This document shows positions 44,219 to 51,412 of a stretch of 51,412 bases of DNA, piece by piece. The DNA is taken from positions 1 through 51,412 of the forward strand of contig QKHT01000089.1 of the NCBI GenBank assembly GCA_003249935.1. Direction: 5' to 3'. Origin of the DNA: Bacteroidota bacterium. GTDB lineage: Bacteria; Bacteroidota; Bacteroidia; Bacteroidales; UBA5342. Below the pieces are notes generated by a model, which searched no databases, was not told where the DNA came from, and saw only the letters and a list, made by a program, of their open reading frames with translations. The position numbers and the translations under genes are program-made. Every line of letters begins with the position of its first letter. Position 1 is the first letter of the stretch.

Positions 44219-45329
44219 TTATCGTTCCATTACTACCGATTCGCTTGCACCATATTCCATGAGGTATGCCGTGATAAAATCGTCGATTTCGCCATCCATA
44301 ACCCCTTGCACATCCGATGTTTCGCAACCTGTACGTAAGTCCTTTACCATACGGTATGGCTGAAAAACATACGATCGTATTTGGCTTCCCCACTCGATTT
44401 TCTTTTTCATACTTTCGAGTTTGTTTTGTTCTTCGAGACGTTTACGTATTTCGAGTTCGTAAAGTTGCGATTTCAGAAGCCTGAGAGCGTTTTCTTTATT
44501 TCCCAATTGCGAGCGGCTTTCGGTATTTTCGATGATGATACCCGATGGTGCGTGTTTTAATCGAACCCCGGTTTCTACCTTGTTCACATTCTGGCCACCG
44601 GCACCACCCGACCTGAAGGTATCCCAGGTAATATCCGAAGGGTTAATTTCGATATTTATGGTATCGTCGACCAGTGGAGCTACAAAGACCGAGGTAAAGG
44701 AAGTCATCCGTTTGTTTTGCGCATTAAACGGCGACAGACGCACCAAACGGTGTACGCCGTTTTCGCCTTTGAGATAGCCGTAAGCATACTCGCCTTCTAT
44801 TTGAATGGTTACCGATTTTACGCCGGCTTCGTCGCCGGCAATAAAGTTGGTAATCTCGGGTTTGTATTTGCGTCGCTCGCACCACCGCATATACATGCGC
44901 TGCAACATTTCGGCCCAATCGTTGGCTTCGGTACCACCAGCCCCAGCGTTAATTTTAAGTACAGCACCCAGTTTATCTTCTTCGCGCTGAAGCATGTTTT
45001 TAAGCTCCAGTGCATCTACTAATTTGATAACTGCTTTGTATTCGGCATCCATTTCCTCTTCGGAAGCCTCGCCTTCTTTATAAAAGTCGAAAAAAACATT
45101 GAGATCGTCGATGGCTTTTTTAACAGCTTCGTAGTCTGTTACCCAGCTTTTTAGCGAACGGAGTTTTCGCATGTGTTCTTCGGCACGTTTGGCATCGTCC
45201 CAAAAATCGGGTGCCTGTGTGCGTGTTTCCTCTTCGTTGATGTCGATTAATTTGCGATCGATGTCAAAGATACCTCCTCAGCGCTAACTCGCGCCCTGAT
45301 AGATCTTTAATTTGTTCTATTGTAATCAT
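44219..45329 (-). CDS. prfB: Peptide chain release factor 2, with programmed +1 frameshift
   Basis: About 369 aa after frameshifting. Translation starts at the ATG at 45329 and encodes MITIEQIKDLSGRELALRRY and Leu to the in-frame UGA at 45266-45264. The ribosome must skip one base there (segments 45329-45267 and 45265-44219) to continue in the main frame with DIDRKLIDINEEE. RF2 recognises UGA and UAA. The SPF codon-recognition motif (LSPFNAQNKR) and the GGQ loop (RSGGAGGQNVNK) are present. A perfect promoter lies at 45350-45381. An internal ATG at 45172 begins the long uninterrupted frame but is not the true start. Confidence 0.95.
45263..45278 (-). promoter_or_regulatory. prfB +1 recoding site
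   Basis: On the minus strand the sequence reads AGGAGG TAT CTT TGA C. The internal Shine-Dalgarno-like AGGAGG (45278-45273), the slippery CTT and the poorly terminated UGA-C match the classical RF2 autoregulatory frameshift site with its 3-nt spacer. Low RF2 lets the ribosome slip and make more RF2. Confidence 0.95.
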
Positions 45330-45349
45330 TGTACTGTTTTGATGAACCG

Positions 45350-45381
45350 CAAAGTTACTTATAATGTGCGGAATGGGCAAA
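45350..45381 (-). promoter_or_regulatory. Promoter of prfB
   Basis: On the minus strand, TTTG (45381-45378) and TAACTTTG (45357-45350) are 20 nt apart, an exact match to the Bacteroidota consensus. The leader is about 17 nt. Confidence 0.85.
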
Positions 45382-45464
45382 CCGGAGTTATTTTGGGCTT
45401 GCTTAATAACTCAGCAGCTAAATTCATAATTAATTTGTGAGTTTGTGCTCAAGCCGCACGGGCT

Positions 45465-45496
45465 CTTACTTTTTGTCTTCAGCCACAAAAAGTAAG
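45465..45496. repeat. 12-bp hairpin at the edge of an intergenic element
   Basis: CTTACTTTTTGT (45465-45476) and ACAAAAAGTAAG (45485-45496) form a perfect 12-bp stem with an 8-nt loop. From memory, closely similar CTTACTTTTTGT-loop-ACAAAAAGTAAG hairpins recur between genes in many Bacteroidota. It directly precedes the larger palindrome at 45506-45689. Confidence 0.65.
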
Positions 45497-45505
45497 CAAA
45501 AAAGG

Positions 45506-45689
45506 CCGCCGCTGAAAACGAATTTGTCCTGAATGAATTCTTGTGACCCTAAAACCTTCGAAACTTATGGGTTCGCAAGGTAACTTCGGTTGAATCAGTA
45601 GAGATTATAGTTCCGAACCCATTTCAAACATCGAAGGTTTTTTTACGGGTCACTTCAAATTCCTTCGGGCGGACATTCGTTTAAGGCGG
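45506..45689. repeat. 184-bp nested imperfect palindrome (MITE/REP-like or structured RNA)
   Basis: Successive arms pair in order from outside in: CCGCC (45506) with GGCGG (45685); AACGAA (45517) with TTCGTT (45676); TGTCC (45525) with GGACA (45671); GTGACCC (45543) with GGGTCAC (45647); AAAACCTTCGA (45551) with TCGAAGGTTTT (45631); and ATGGGTTCG (45567) with CGAACCCAT (45614). The loop is about 38 bp. No coding potential is seen. The whole gap 45382-45884 otherwise lacks a gene. Confidence 0.75.
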
Positions 45690-45884
45690 ACGGTTCACAC
45701 TATATTGGCCTTCGGCTGTTTCGATCCATCTTTTCAAAAGGGAAATGCAAAGATTTTGGGGGTTTTGACACAAATTACTTGCACTTAGATTAAAATAATG
45801 GTTGATAAACAATTAATAATCTGCAACATAGTAATTTTTCAGCAGGGACTATCCCCCCCGACAATAGGTCGTGATATAAAACAA

Positions 45885-45928
45885 AAAGCAGTGAGCGGCA
45901 TACCGAAAATATGGCCGCTCACTGCTTT
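45885..45928 (-). terminator. Terminator of the anSME-type gene
   Basis: A 15-bp stem AAAGCAGTGAGCGGC / GCCGCTCACTGCTTT is followed on the minus strand by a T-rich run, 24 bp after the stop codon. Confidence 0.9.
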
Positions 45929-45951
45929 GAGTATTTCAACAGTATGACTGA

Positions 45952-47157
45952 TTATTTTACAAAGTCGCCAAAGGCATCGTAAGTGGGTTTGTCGCCAACC
46001 TGACGTTGCAATTGCTGCATTTGTTGTTGATTTTCTTTCCAATTTTGAGCCAACTGTTTGAATACCGGATCGGCATACTCCTGAAACATGGTGTACGACT
46101 TACAAAAACGTGGCATGGCATTATCGCGCGGATCTTTAATACGGTCCTTGGTGCATCCGCCATAGCAGTAGCGATACCATTTGCAGGTGCCGCACTTACG
46201 GGGCAATTTGGCCTTCATGGCACCAAACTTTTGCTGTTCAACCGAATTCAGCGCATCAATCAGGCGGGTATTCATTATGTTACCGAGCCTGTATTTGGGT
46301 TCAACAAAAAAGTCGCACGAGAATAAATCGCCGTTATGTTCAACCACGGTATACACGCCACATTCGCGTTTCAGTGCACATTCGGGGGCTTCTACACCCA
46401 CATAGGCATGAAATACCGAATCGAAGTGGCGGATGTTGGTTGTAGGCATACCGTTTACAAAATCGGCAATCCACAAATCGAACAATTCAATTAAAAACTC
46501 GCCATACTGAATATCGGTTACCGAAAACGGAGCAGCTTTTTTGGGATTGTCTTTGTCTGTTTCTACAATAGGAATAAACTGCATCCAGGTAAAACCAAGG
46601 TTTTTGTAGTAATAATAAAGCTCTTCGGCATACTGGCTCGAATAGTTGGTTACGCAACACATGGCATTTACCGCCACACCTTTATCAAGCAGCATTTTTG
46701 CATTTTTTTCGACAATAGCGTGCGAGGGTTTATCGTTTTGTGTAAGCCGATGGCGGTCGTGAATGTGTTCGGGGCCATCGAGTGATAAACCAACCAAAAA
46801 ATTGTACTCATTCAAAAAGTCGGCCCACTCCTCGTTAAGCAACAAGCCATTGGTTTGTAACCCGTTGCCTACGCTTTTGCCTTTGCCGTATTTGGTTTCG
46901 AATTGAACCGCTTTACGATAAAAATCGATACCCATGAGTGTGGGTTCGCCCCCTTGCCAACCCACTGCCACATTGGGGCCCGACTGCTCCATCAGTTGGC
47001 GAATCATCTCTTCCAGCACTTTATCGCTCATGCGATGTGTTTCCACATTTTTAAACAAATCTTTCTTTTCGAGATAGAAACAGTATTTGCAGCCCAGATT
47101 ACAATCGGGGCCGGCGGGTTTTACCAATATCGACTCAAGTGGCTTATATTTGCTCAT
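45952..47157 (-). CDS. Anaerobic sulfatase-maturating enzyme family radical SAM protein
   Basis: 401 aa. The radical SAM cluster is Cys19-x3-Cys23-x2-Cys26 in CNLGCKYCFYLEK. The GWQGGEPTLMG and QTNGLLLN segments are typical of anSME. The C-terminal SPASM region carries the auxiliary cysteines (CALKRECGVY, FSCDFF, CGTCKWYRYCYGGC). Such enzymes oxidise an active-site Cys or Ser of sulfatases to formylglycine without oxygen. No sulfatase is in the window, so the target is elsewhere. A minus-strand TATTTTTG at 47178-47185 is a promoter candidate. Confidence 0.92.
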   Translation of the reverse strand: MSKYKPLESILVKPAGPDCNLGCKYCFYLEKKDLFKNVETHRMSDKVLEEMIRQLMEQSGPNVAVGWQGGEPTLMGIDFYRKAVQFETKYGKGKSVGNGLQTNGLLLNEEWADFLNEYNFLVGLSLDGPEHIHDRHRLTQNDKPSHAIVEKNAKMLLDKGVAVNAMCCVTNYSSQYAEELYYYYKNLGFTWMQFIPIVETDKDNPKKAAPFSVTDIQYGEFLIELFDLWIADFVNGMPTTNIRHFDSVFHAYVGVEAPECALKRECGVYTVVEHNGDLFSCDFFVEPKYRLGNIMNTRLIDALNSVEQQKFGAMKAKLPRKCGTCKWYRYCYGGCTKDRIKDPRDNAMPRFCKSYTMFQEYADPVFKQLAQNWKENQQQMQQLQRQVGDKPTYDAFGDFVK

Positions 47158-47320
47158 TATTCCTAATCTATTTTGTGCAAAAATAGTGATTTACCCATTG
47201 AAATCGGCGTTACGACTGTTAATTTGCTGTAATTGAACCGCCATCGTCACGTTTAAAGTCAGCCACCTAAAAAGCCGTATTACCTAAATTACGGTGTTTT
47301 TGGTTGAACCCAAAGCGACT

Positions 47321-47370
47321 CTTATTTTCACTTAACGCGTTTTCTGAAAATATGGATATTTTTATTTGCA
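47321..47370. repeat. Direct repeat A, downstream of fic
   Basis: A 50-bp sequence beginning CTTATTTTCACTTAACGC shares 44 of 50 bases with repeat B (48573-48622). It lies 36 bp past the stop of fic. Both copies are followed at short distance by AAGGAAGAAC (47382 and 48660). Confidence 0.85.
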
Positions 47371-47405
47371 GATGAGAAAATAAGGAAGAACGCTTATTGA
47401 TTGAA

Positions 47406-48536
47406 TTACCTGAATAGCTTGATGTAGTTTTCGAATGAAAAAATACGATTGCGTTTGAAGCCTGTAATCTCGACAATAATACCCAATTTCACAAAATCGT
47501 CGATAAGCCGAATAGCCGTTGAAACACTAATTCCCAGGTTATTAGCCACATCCGTCGCTTCGGTAATTGGTTTGCTGAACAAATATTGCAAGAAAGCTTT
47601 GGCTAACATTTGCTTTTTTCCTAATGATACTATTGCATCTTCTGCCTCATTTCTGAGTTTGATAATGCTTTTAAACGTTTGTATCGAATTCTCGGAAGTA
47701 CTCCGTACACCCTCCAAAAAATACTTTAACCACTGTGTTAAATCGTTATGGGTGCGCACCCTGGTAAGATTATCGTAATAAAGTGATTTGTTTTTTTCGA
47801 AAAAATCGGAGAGATACAATGTGGGCTTTTGTAACAAATTATTACTTACCAAATAAAGTGTGATAAGCAGTCGACCAATTCGTCCGTTTCCATCCAAAAA
47901 CGGGTGGATGGTTTCGAACTGATAGTGTGCAATACCTATTTTAATTAAAGGTGGAACAAGGGTGGAATCGTTGTGCAGAAAGTTTTCTAAATCGCCCATA
48001 AGCTCAGGTACACTATCCTGATGTGGCGGAATAAATGTAGCATCGGCTAAACTACTTCCTCCAATCCAATTCTGACTTTGACGAAATTCGCCCGGTAATT
48101 TTTGAGTACCACGCACCCCTTGTAACAATAGTTTGTGCGTTTGCTTCAGCAGGCGATTACTTAAAGGTAAGGTATTCAGGCAATCTATGGCATAATTCAT
48201 CGCCTCCACATAGTTTTGCACCTCTTGCCAATCGTCTTTCTTTTCGGGTTGAATGTACTCTTCTTTTTGAATTGCCTCATCAATATTGGTTTGCGTACCT
48301 TCGATACGGCTACTTTGTGTTCCCTCTTTTAATACATGCATCTTTATAAAAAAGTCGATGTCGGGAATCAGTTGCGAAAATGCATTGAGTTCGCCTAACT
48401 TCAAATTTGCCTGGCTCAAAAGCATATTTAATTCCGCAAGGTCTATTTGCCAGGGCAAATCTATTTTAATCGGCTCAAAGCTTTTGTAATGATAGCGCTG
48501 CATATACGAACCGGAACTGAAATTACTGATATTCAT
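47406..48536 (-). CDS. Fic-domain AMP-transferase with winged helix
   Basis: 376 aa. The N-terminal Fic_N region carries the inhibitory motif SSRIEGT (Ser75, Glu79, Gly80), so it is a class II Fic protein, self-inhibited by its own helix. The Fic core holds HPFLDGNGRIGR (His211 to Arg219, plus catalytic His211), complete for AMP transfer. A C-terminal winged helix (about 305-365, with ATDVANNLGISVSTAIRLIDD) could bind DNA. Target proteins are unknown. A minus-strand TATATTTG box at 48559-48566 is a likely promoter. The gene is enclosed by a direct repeat and stands alone. Confidence 0.92.
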   Translation of the reverse strand: MNISNFSSGSYMQRYHYKSFEPIKIDLPWQIDLAELNMLLSQANLKLGELNAFSQLIPDIDFFIKMHVLKEGTQSSRIEGTQTNIDEAIQKEEYIQPEKKDDWQEVQNYVEAMNYAIDCLNTLPLSNRLLKQTHKLLLQGVRGTQKLPGEFRQSQNWIGGSSLADATFIPPHQDSVPELMGDLENFLHNDSTLVPPLIKIGIAHYQFETIHPFLDGNGRIGRLLITLYLVSNNLLQKPTLYLSDFFEKNKSLYYDNLTRVRTHNDLTQWLKYFLEGVRSTSENSIQTFKSIIKLRNEAEDAIVSLGKKQMLAKAFLQYLFSKPITEATDVANNLGISVSTAIRLIDDFVKLGIIVEITGFKRNRIFSFENYIKLFR

Positions 48537-48558
48537 CGCTTTCTTATTTCATTTCCTG

Positions 48559-48566
48559 CAAATATA
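48559..48566 (-). promoter_or_regulatory. -7 box of fic
   Basis: TATATTTG on the minus strand matches TAnnTTTG and lies 23 bp before the fic ATG. The upstream -33 region falls inside repeat B, so the repeat may carry promoter sequence. Confidence 0.55.
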
Positions 48567-48572
48567 ATAATT

Positions 48573-48622
48573 CTTATTTTCACTTAACGCCTTTTCTGCA
48601 AATATGGGTTTTTATAATTGCA
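48573..48622. repeat. Direct repeat B, upstream of fic
   Basis: The second copy of the 50-bp repeat (44 of 50 identical to 47321-47370). Just before it, TTCTTATTT and CTGCAAATAT occur again in shortened form (48541-48565), as if the unit were partly duplicated. Confidence 0.85.
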
Positions 48623-48709
48623 CTTGTGGCAATATGGAAATCACAATTTTGACAACAGCAAGGAAGAACCGGCAAACGGATTCGCGGTGTATTCGATTTT
48701 GAAGTAATG

Positions 48710-48735
48710 TTTCAATTTATTGAAATATTATTTCA
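48710..48735. promoter_or_regulatory. Overlapping AT palindromes between fic and tilS
   Basis: TTTCAATTTATTGAAA (48710-48725) overlaps a second palindrome TGAAATATTATTTCA (48721-48735). They sit just upstream of a near-consensus -7 box for tilS (TAAATTCG, 48746-48753). They may be an operator, possibly for the winged helix of Fic, but this is a guess. Confidence 0.35.
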
Positions 48736-48757
48736 ATATCTTACTTAAATTCGCAGT

Positions 48758-50089
48758 ATGAATACATTTCCTCAAAAAATAAAAAAGTTTATGGAGCGCC
48801 ACCAGATGCCGGAACCAGGAACATCGGTTTTGGTAGCATTAAGTGGTGGTATCGACTCAATGGTGCTATTAAACGTGTTGTGTTCGTTGGGCTACAAGGT
48901 TGAGGCGGCTCATATAAACCACAGTTTGCGGGGCGAACGTGCCAATGCCGATGCCTCATTTTGCGAAGCTGCAGCAAAAAAACTGAATGTCCCGTTTCAT
49001 TTGCATGTAGCCGATGTAAAGTCACTCGCAACAGAAAAAGGCATTTCGGTTGAAATGGCTGGTCGCGAAGTGCGTTATGCCTACTTTAACGAACTTCTCT
49101 TGGCCGGGCATGGTGAGTTTTTGGCCACCGGCCACCATGCCGACGACCACGCCGAAACCATGCTCATTAACCTTGTGCGTGGTTCGGGCCTTAGCGGGCT
49201 CACCGGCATAAAACCTGTTATGAATCGCATTATCAGGCCACTACTGGGGGTTCAACGCAGCCACATCGAATCGTATGCCAAATACGCCGGCATCGCATGG
49301 ATTACCGACGAAAGCAATACCGACGTCTCTTTCGTTCGCAACCGGTTCAGACATAATATTTTACCAGAAATTAAAAAGGTAAACCCCGCCATTGTACCTA
49401 CGCTCGCACATACAGCCCAAATAATGACCGAGGCCCAAACCCTCGCCGACATGTACTATGCCCAATGGCAGGAAATGAGTGTGGCGCGCGAAGGCGATAA
49501 TATTCGCGTAGCCATAGAAGCAGTAACCACCTCGCCCACGCCGCTCACCTTGCTGCACGCTCTGCTTTCGCCACTGGGGTTCAGCCCCGATACCATACAC
49601 CGTTGCGCAAACCCCGAAAATCTCCGCAACGGCTCCACCTTTTACGCCGATAAATACGTGCTGCTTGTGGACCGCGGTTTTTTTGTGGTTGAACCGATTA
49701 CCGAGCTTTCGGACGTTTCGCTCACCATCGATGCCGACGAAACCGACTTTGTATGGCCGTTTTCGTTTAGCATTTCGGTTGAACCGATTGACGAAGTACC
49801 GAATCTTATTGGCACCGCAAACGAGCTGTTTTTGGATGCCGATAAACTCACCTGGCCACTTACGCTGCGCCGATGGAAACATGGCGACAGGTTTATACCT
49901 TTGGGAATGAGTGGATTTAAGAAGATTTCGGACTTTTTTACCGACCTCAAACTGAGCGTTACCGATAAGGAAAAACAGTGGCTGCTCTGCTCGGGTAACG
50001 ACATTGTGTGGGTGGTAGCACACCGACCCGATAATCGGTATAGGGTAACTGAATCGACCCAAAATGTGTTGTGTGTGATAATCCGGTAA
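48758..50089 (+). CDS. tilS: tRNA(Ile)-lysidine synthetase
   Basis: 443 aa. It joins lysine to C34 of tRNA-Ile(CAU), switching it from Met to Ile decoding; it is essential in most bacteria. The PP-loop is SGGIDS at 29-34, followed by AAHINHSLRG and TGHHADDHAET in the catalytic half. The C-terminal TilS_C domain is present (LRRWKHGDRFIPLGMSG). It is followed 17 bp later by mnmA, so the two anticodon-modifying enzymes probably share a transcript. Confidence 0.96.
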   Translation: MNTFPQKIKKFMERHQMPEPGTSVLVALSGGIDSMVLLNVLCSLGYKVEAAHINHSLRGERANADASFCEAAAKKLNVPFHLHVADVKSLATEKGISVEMAGREVRYAYFNELLLAGHGEFLATGHHADDHAETMLINLVRGSGLSGLTGIKPVMNRIIRPLLGVQRSHIESYAKYAGIAWITDESNTDVSFVRNRFRHNILPEIKKVNPAIVPTLAHTAQIMTEAQTLADMYYAQWQEMSVAREGDNIRVAIEAVTTSPTPLTLLHALLSPLGFSPDTIHRCANPENLRNGSTFYADKYVLLVDRGFFVVEPITELSDVSLTIDADETDFVWPFSFSISVEPIDEVPNLIGTANELFLDADKLTWPLTLRRWKHGDRFIPLGMSGFKKISDFFTDLKLSVTDKEKQWLLCSGNDIVWVVAHRPDNRYRVTESTQNVLCVIIR

Positions 50090-50106
50090 TTTAACTCACG
50101 ATAAAT

Positions 50107-51162
50107 TTGCAACAATCAAATAATAAACGCGTCCTCCTGGGCATGAGTGGCGGTGCCGACAGTACCGCTGCGGCGGTGTTGTTGCAGCAGGCCGGATACA
50201 CCGTGGTTGGTTGCACATTTTTGCACCTTCCGGGCGAAGAAGCCGAATATCTGGTTCCGGCAAAAACCATGGCACAAAAACTTGGTATTGAACATGTTGC
50301 GGCCGATTTAAAAGCCGATTTTGCACGCGATGTACTTGGCTATTTTACAAATGGATACCTCAATGGCATTACACCATTTCCTTGTGCATGGTGCAACATT
50401 CACTTTAAATGGCCTAAGCTGTTCGAAATTGCAGGCCAAAATAATTGCCCCTTGGTCGCCACAGGCCATTATGCCGAAATCGTTGAAACCGAATATGGCA
50501 AAACAATCGCACGAGGCGCCGATGCCGACAAAGATCAAAGCTTTTTTCTTTGGGGATTAAAAAGCGAATGGCTTAACCAAGTCGTATGGCCATTGGCTGG
50601 TTTGACCCGGGCCGAAGTGATGGACATAGCCCGTAATGCCGGATATACCCCAAAGATTGCGCTTAGCAACTCTACCGGATTGTGCTTTTCGGGCCATAGC
50701 GACTACCGCCAAACGTTGCGCGATTTGGCTCCTGACGCTCTTTCAGCGGTTCAACCAGGAAAATTCGTGACCACCGATGGCGAAATCCTTGGTCAACACG
50801 CCGGACTGCCTAATTATACAATCGGTCAGCGGCACGGCTTGGGCATTTGGACCAACCAACGGTGGTATGTCATTGGGTTCAACCAAAATAAAAACGAAGT
50901 GATTTTGGGCCAATATGCACAATTGAGCCAATCGGAATTTTGGGTGAAAGATGGCAACGCACTCCTGCCTCAACTGCTGTTCGAGGCCACGGTTGAGATT
51001 CGGATCAGATACCGCGGACAAAAAGCAACGGGCAGCGTGGAGAACCATGGTGCCCGCTGGCGGGTGGTTTTGGATGAACCTGAATATGCCATTACACCGG
51101 GACAAACGGCTGTATTTTACAGAGACAATATGCTTGTAGGTGGCGGTTTTATAGCTGTTTAA
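50107..51162 (+). CDS. mnmA: tRNA 2-thiouridylase MnmA-like
   Basis: 351 aa. It puts sulfur on U34 of tRNAs for Lys, Glu and Gln. The PP-loop is SGGADS at 14-19. The catalytic cysteines are Cys96 in the CAWC segment (Cys93, Cys96) and Cys193 in STGLCFSG, so the thiolation chemistry looks intact. The usual NPC/NPD before the first Cys reads FPC here. The gene starts with TTG: the only in-frame ATG upstream of the PP-loop is absent and a stop stands at 50092. Bacteroidota often carry two MnmA copies, and this may be the second type. It follows tilS by 17 bp. Confidence 0.9.
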   Translation: MQQSNNKRVLLGMSGGADSTAAAVLLQQAGYTVVGCTFLHLPGEEAEYLVPAKTMAQKLGIEHVAADLKADFARDVLGYFTNGYLNGITPFPCAWCNIHFKWPKLFEIAGQNNCPLVATGHYAEIVETEYGKTIARGADADKDQSFFLWGLKSEWLNQVVWPLAGLTRAEVMDIARNAGYTPKIALSNSTGLCFSGHSDYRQTLRDLAPDALSAVQPGKFVTTDGEILGQHAGLPNYTIGQRHGLGIWTNQRWYVIGFNQNKNEVILGQYAQLSQSEFWVKDGNALLPQLLFEATVEIRIRYRGQKATGSVENHGARWRVVLDEPEYAITPGQTAVFYRDNMLVGGGFIAV

Positions 51163-51165
51163 GTT

Positions 51166-51195
51166 TTTGTTTGAACCGAAATGTATGTAAATTTG
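51166..51195 (+). promoter_or_regulatory. Promoter of the gene at the window end
   Basis: TTTG (51166-51169) and TAAATTTG (51188-51195) are 18 nt apart. The ATG follows at 51212. Confidence 0.65.
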
Positions 51196-51211
51196 TAGCA
51201 ATACAAGCACC

Positions 51212-51412
51212 ATGAGCAAGCACAATAAAATAGAAGAACCATTAAGTTCGTACCACCAACCGGCCACTTTCGAGCAGGTTTGGCAAATGTTTAAGGAAAC
51301 GGATAAGCAGTTTAAAGAGACGGATAAAAAGATCAAGGAACTCGCTTATCTGTTTACCTCACAATGGGGGCGATTAATCGAATCGCTGGTCGAAGGCGAC
51401 TTAGTTAATCTG
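51212..51412 (+). CDS. N-terminal fragment: coiled-coil protein, DUF3782/PD-(D/E)XK-like
   Basis: Open from the ATG at 51212 to the end of the window, 67 codons seen. It begins MSKHNKIEEPLSSYHQ, then has the heptad-like repeat FKETDKQFKETDKKIKEL (about 28-45) and SQWGRLIESLVEGDLVNL (about 50-67). Bacteroidota proteins with this layout usually continue into a PD-(D/E)XK nuclease-like domain. I recognise the layout, not the full family. The gene has its own promoter. Confidence 0.7.
   Translation, partial: MSKHNKIEEPLSSYHQPATFEQVWQMFKETDKQFKETDKKIKELAYLFTSQWGRLIESLVEGDLVNL

Noticed and set aside
49361-50062. 233-codon frame on the minus strand over tilS
   Set aside because: TilS is a complete family member on the plus strand; the shadow has no motif or start signal.
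1-51412. CRISPR arrays, prophage, transposases
   Set aside because: No regularly spaced repeats and no integrase, transposase or phage structural genes were seen.

Overview
The window looks like a chromosomal segment of an anaerobic, AT-rich Bacteroidota, most likely Bacteroidales or Marinilabiliales. Evidence: many promoters of the Bacteroidota type (TAnnTTTG at -7, TTTG about 20 nt upstream), the gliding/T9SS genes gldF and gldG, a protein with a T9SS C-terminal sorting domain, a type III glutamine synthetase, and oxygen-sensitive enzymes (a glycyl radical enzyme with its activase, and an anaerobic sulfatase-maturase type radical SAM protein). No rRNA, phage, transposase or CRISPR is visible. 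One tRNA (Arg, CCG) is present.

Layout. 1-600: GC-richer interspersed repeat material with hairpins and no convincing gene. 0.6-3.6 kb: a PAS sensor kinase and a receiver-kinase hybrid. 3.7-5.1 kb: a GH27 lipoprotein. 5.3-8.5 kb: the acetate fermentation operon pta - divergent 3-hydroxyacyl-CoA dehydrogenase homologue - ackA. 8.6-15.8 kb: mostly minus-strand housekeeping genes (sucC, a FAH-family enzyme, a DEDDh exonuclease, dnaN, gldG, gldF). 16-20.9 kb: an orphan membrane fusion protein, tRNA-Arg, queD with an ArsR-type repressor, a polyprenyl diphosphate synthase and a lipoprotein. 20.9-22.6 kb: a second GH27 enzyme and a glycine-rich RRM protein. 23-28.4 kb: an operon of glycyl radical activase, a trans-4-hydroxyproline dehydratase-like glycyl radical enzyme (HypD) and an exported S9 prolyl-oligopeptidase-family peptidase. 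28.6-36 kb: a T9SS cargo protein, a SemiSWEET, a Crp/Fnr regulator, ppa, phzF, a DEAD-box helicase and der. 36.3-41.2 kb: a START-like protein, an operon of VTC polyphosphate-polymerase domain, DUF4956 and DUF2490-like proteins, and glnN. 41.6-45.3 kb: an Xaa-Pro aminopeptidase, rluB and prfB with a programmed +1 frameshift. 45.4-51.4 kb: a large nested inverted-repeat element, an anSME-type radical SAM enzyme, a Fic protein bracketed by a 50-bp direct repeat, tilS, mnmA and the start of a coiled-coil/nuclease-like gene.

How the genes fit together. Pta and AckA give substrate-level ATP from acetyl-CoA. The two GH27 enzymes, the S9 peptidase, the Xaa-Pro aminopeptidase and the HypD pair suggest a degrader of galactosides and of proline/hydroxyproline-rich protein such as collagen. 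This last role is inference. The most interesting items are the HypE-HypD-peptidase operon, the altered active site of the dehydrogenase inside the pta-ackA operon, the repeat-bracketed fic gene, the 184-bp nested palindrome near 45.6 kb, and the strong over-representation of the 9-bp palindrome GGTTSAACC.
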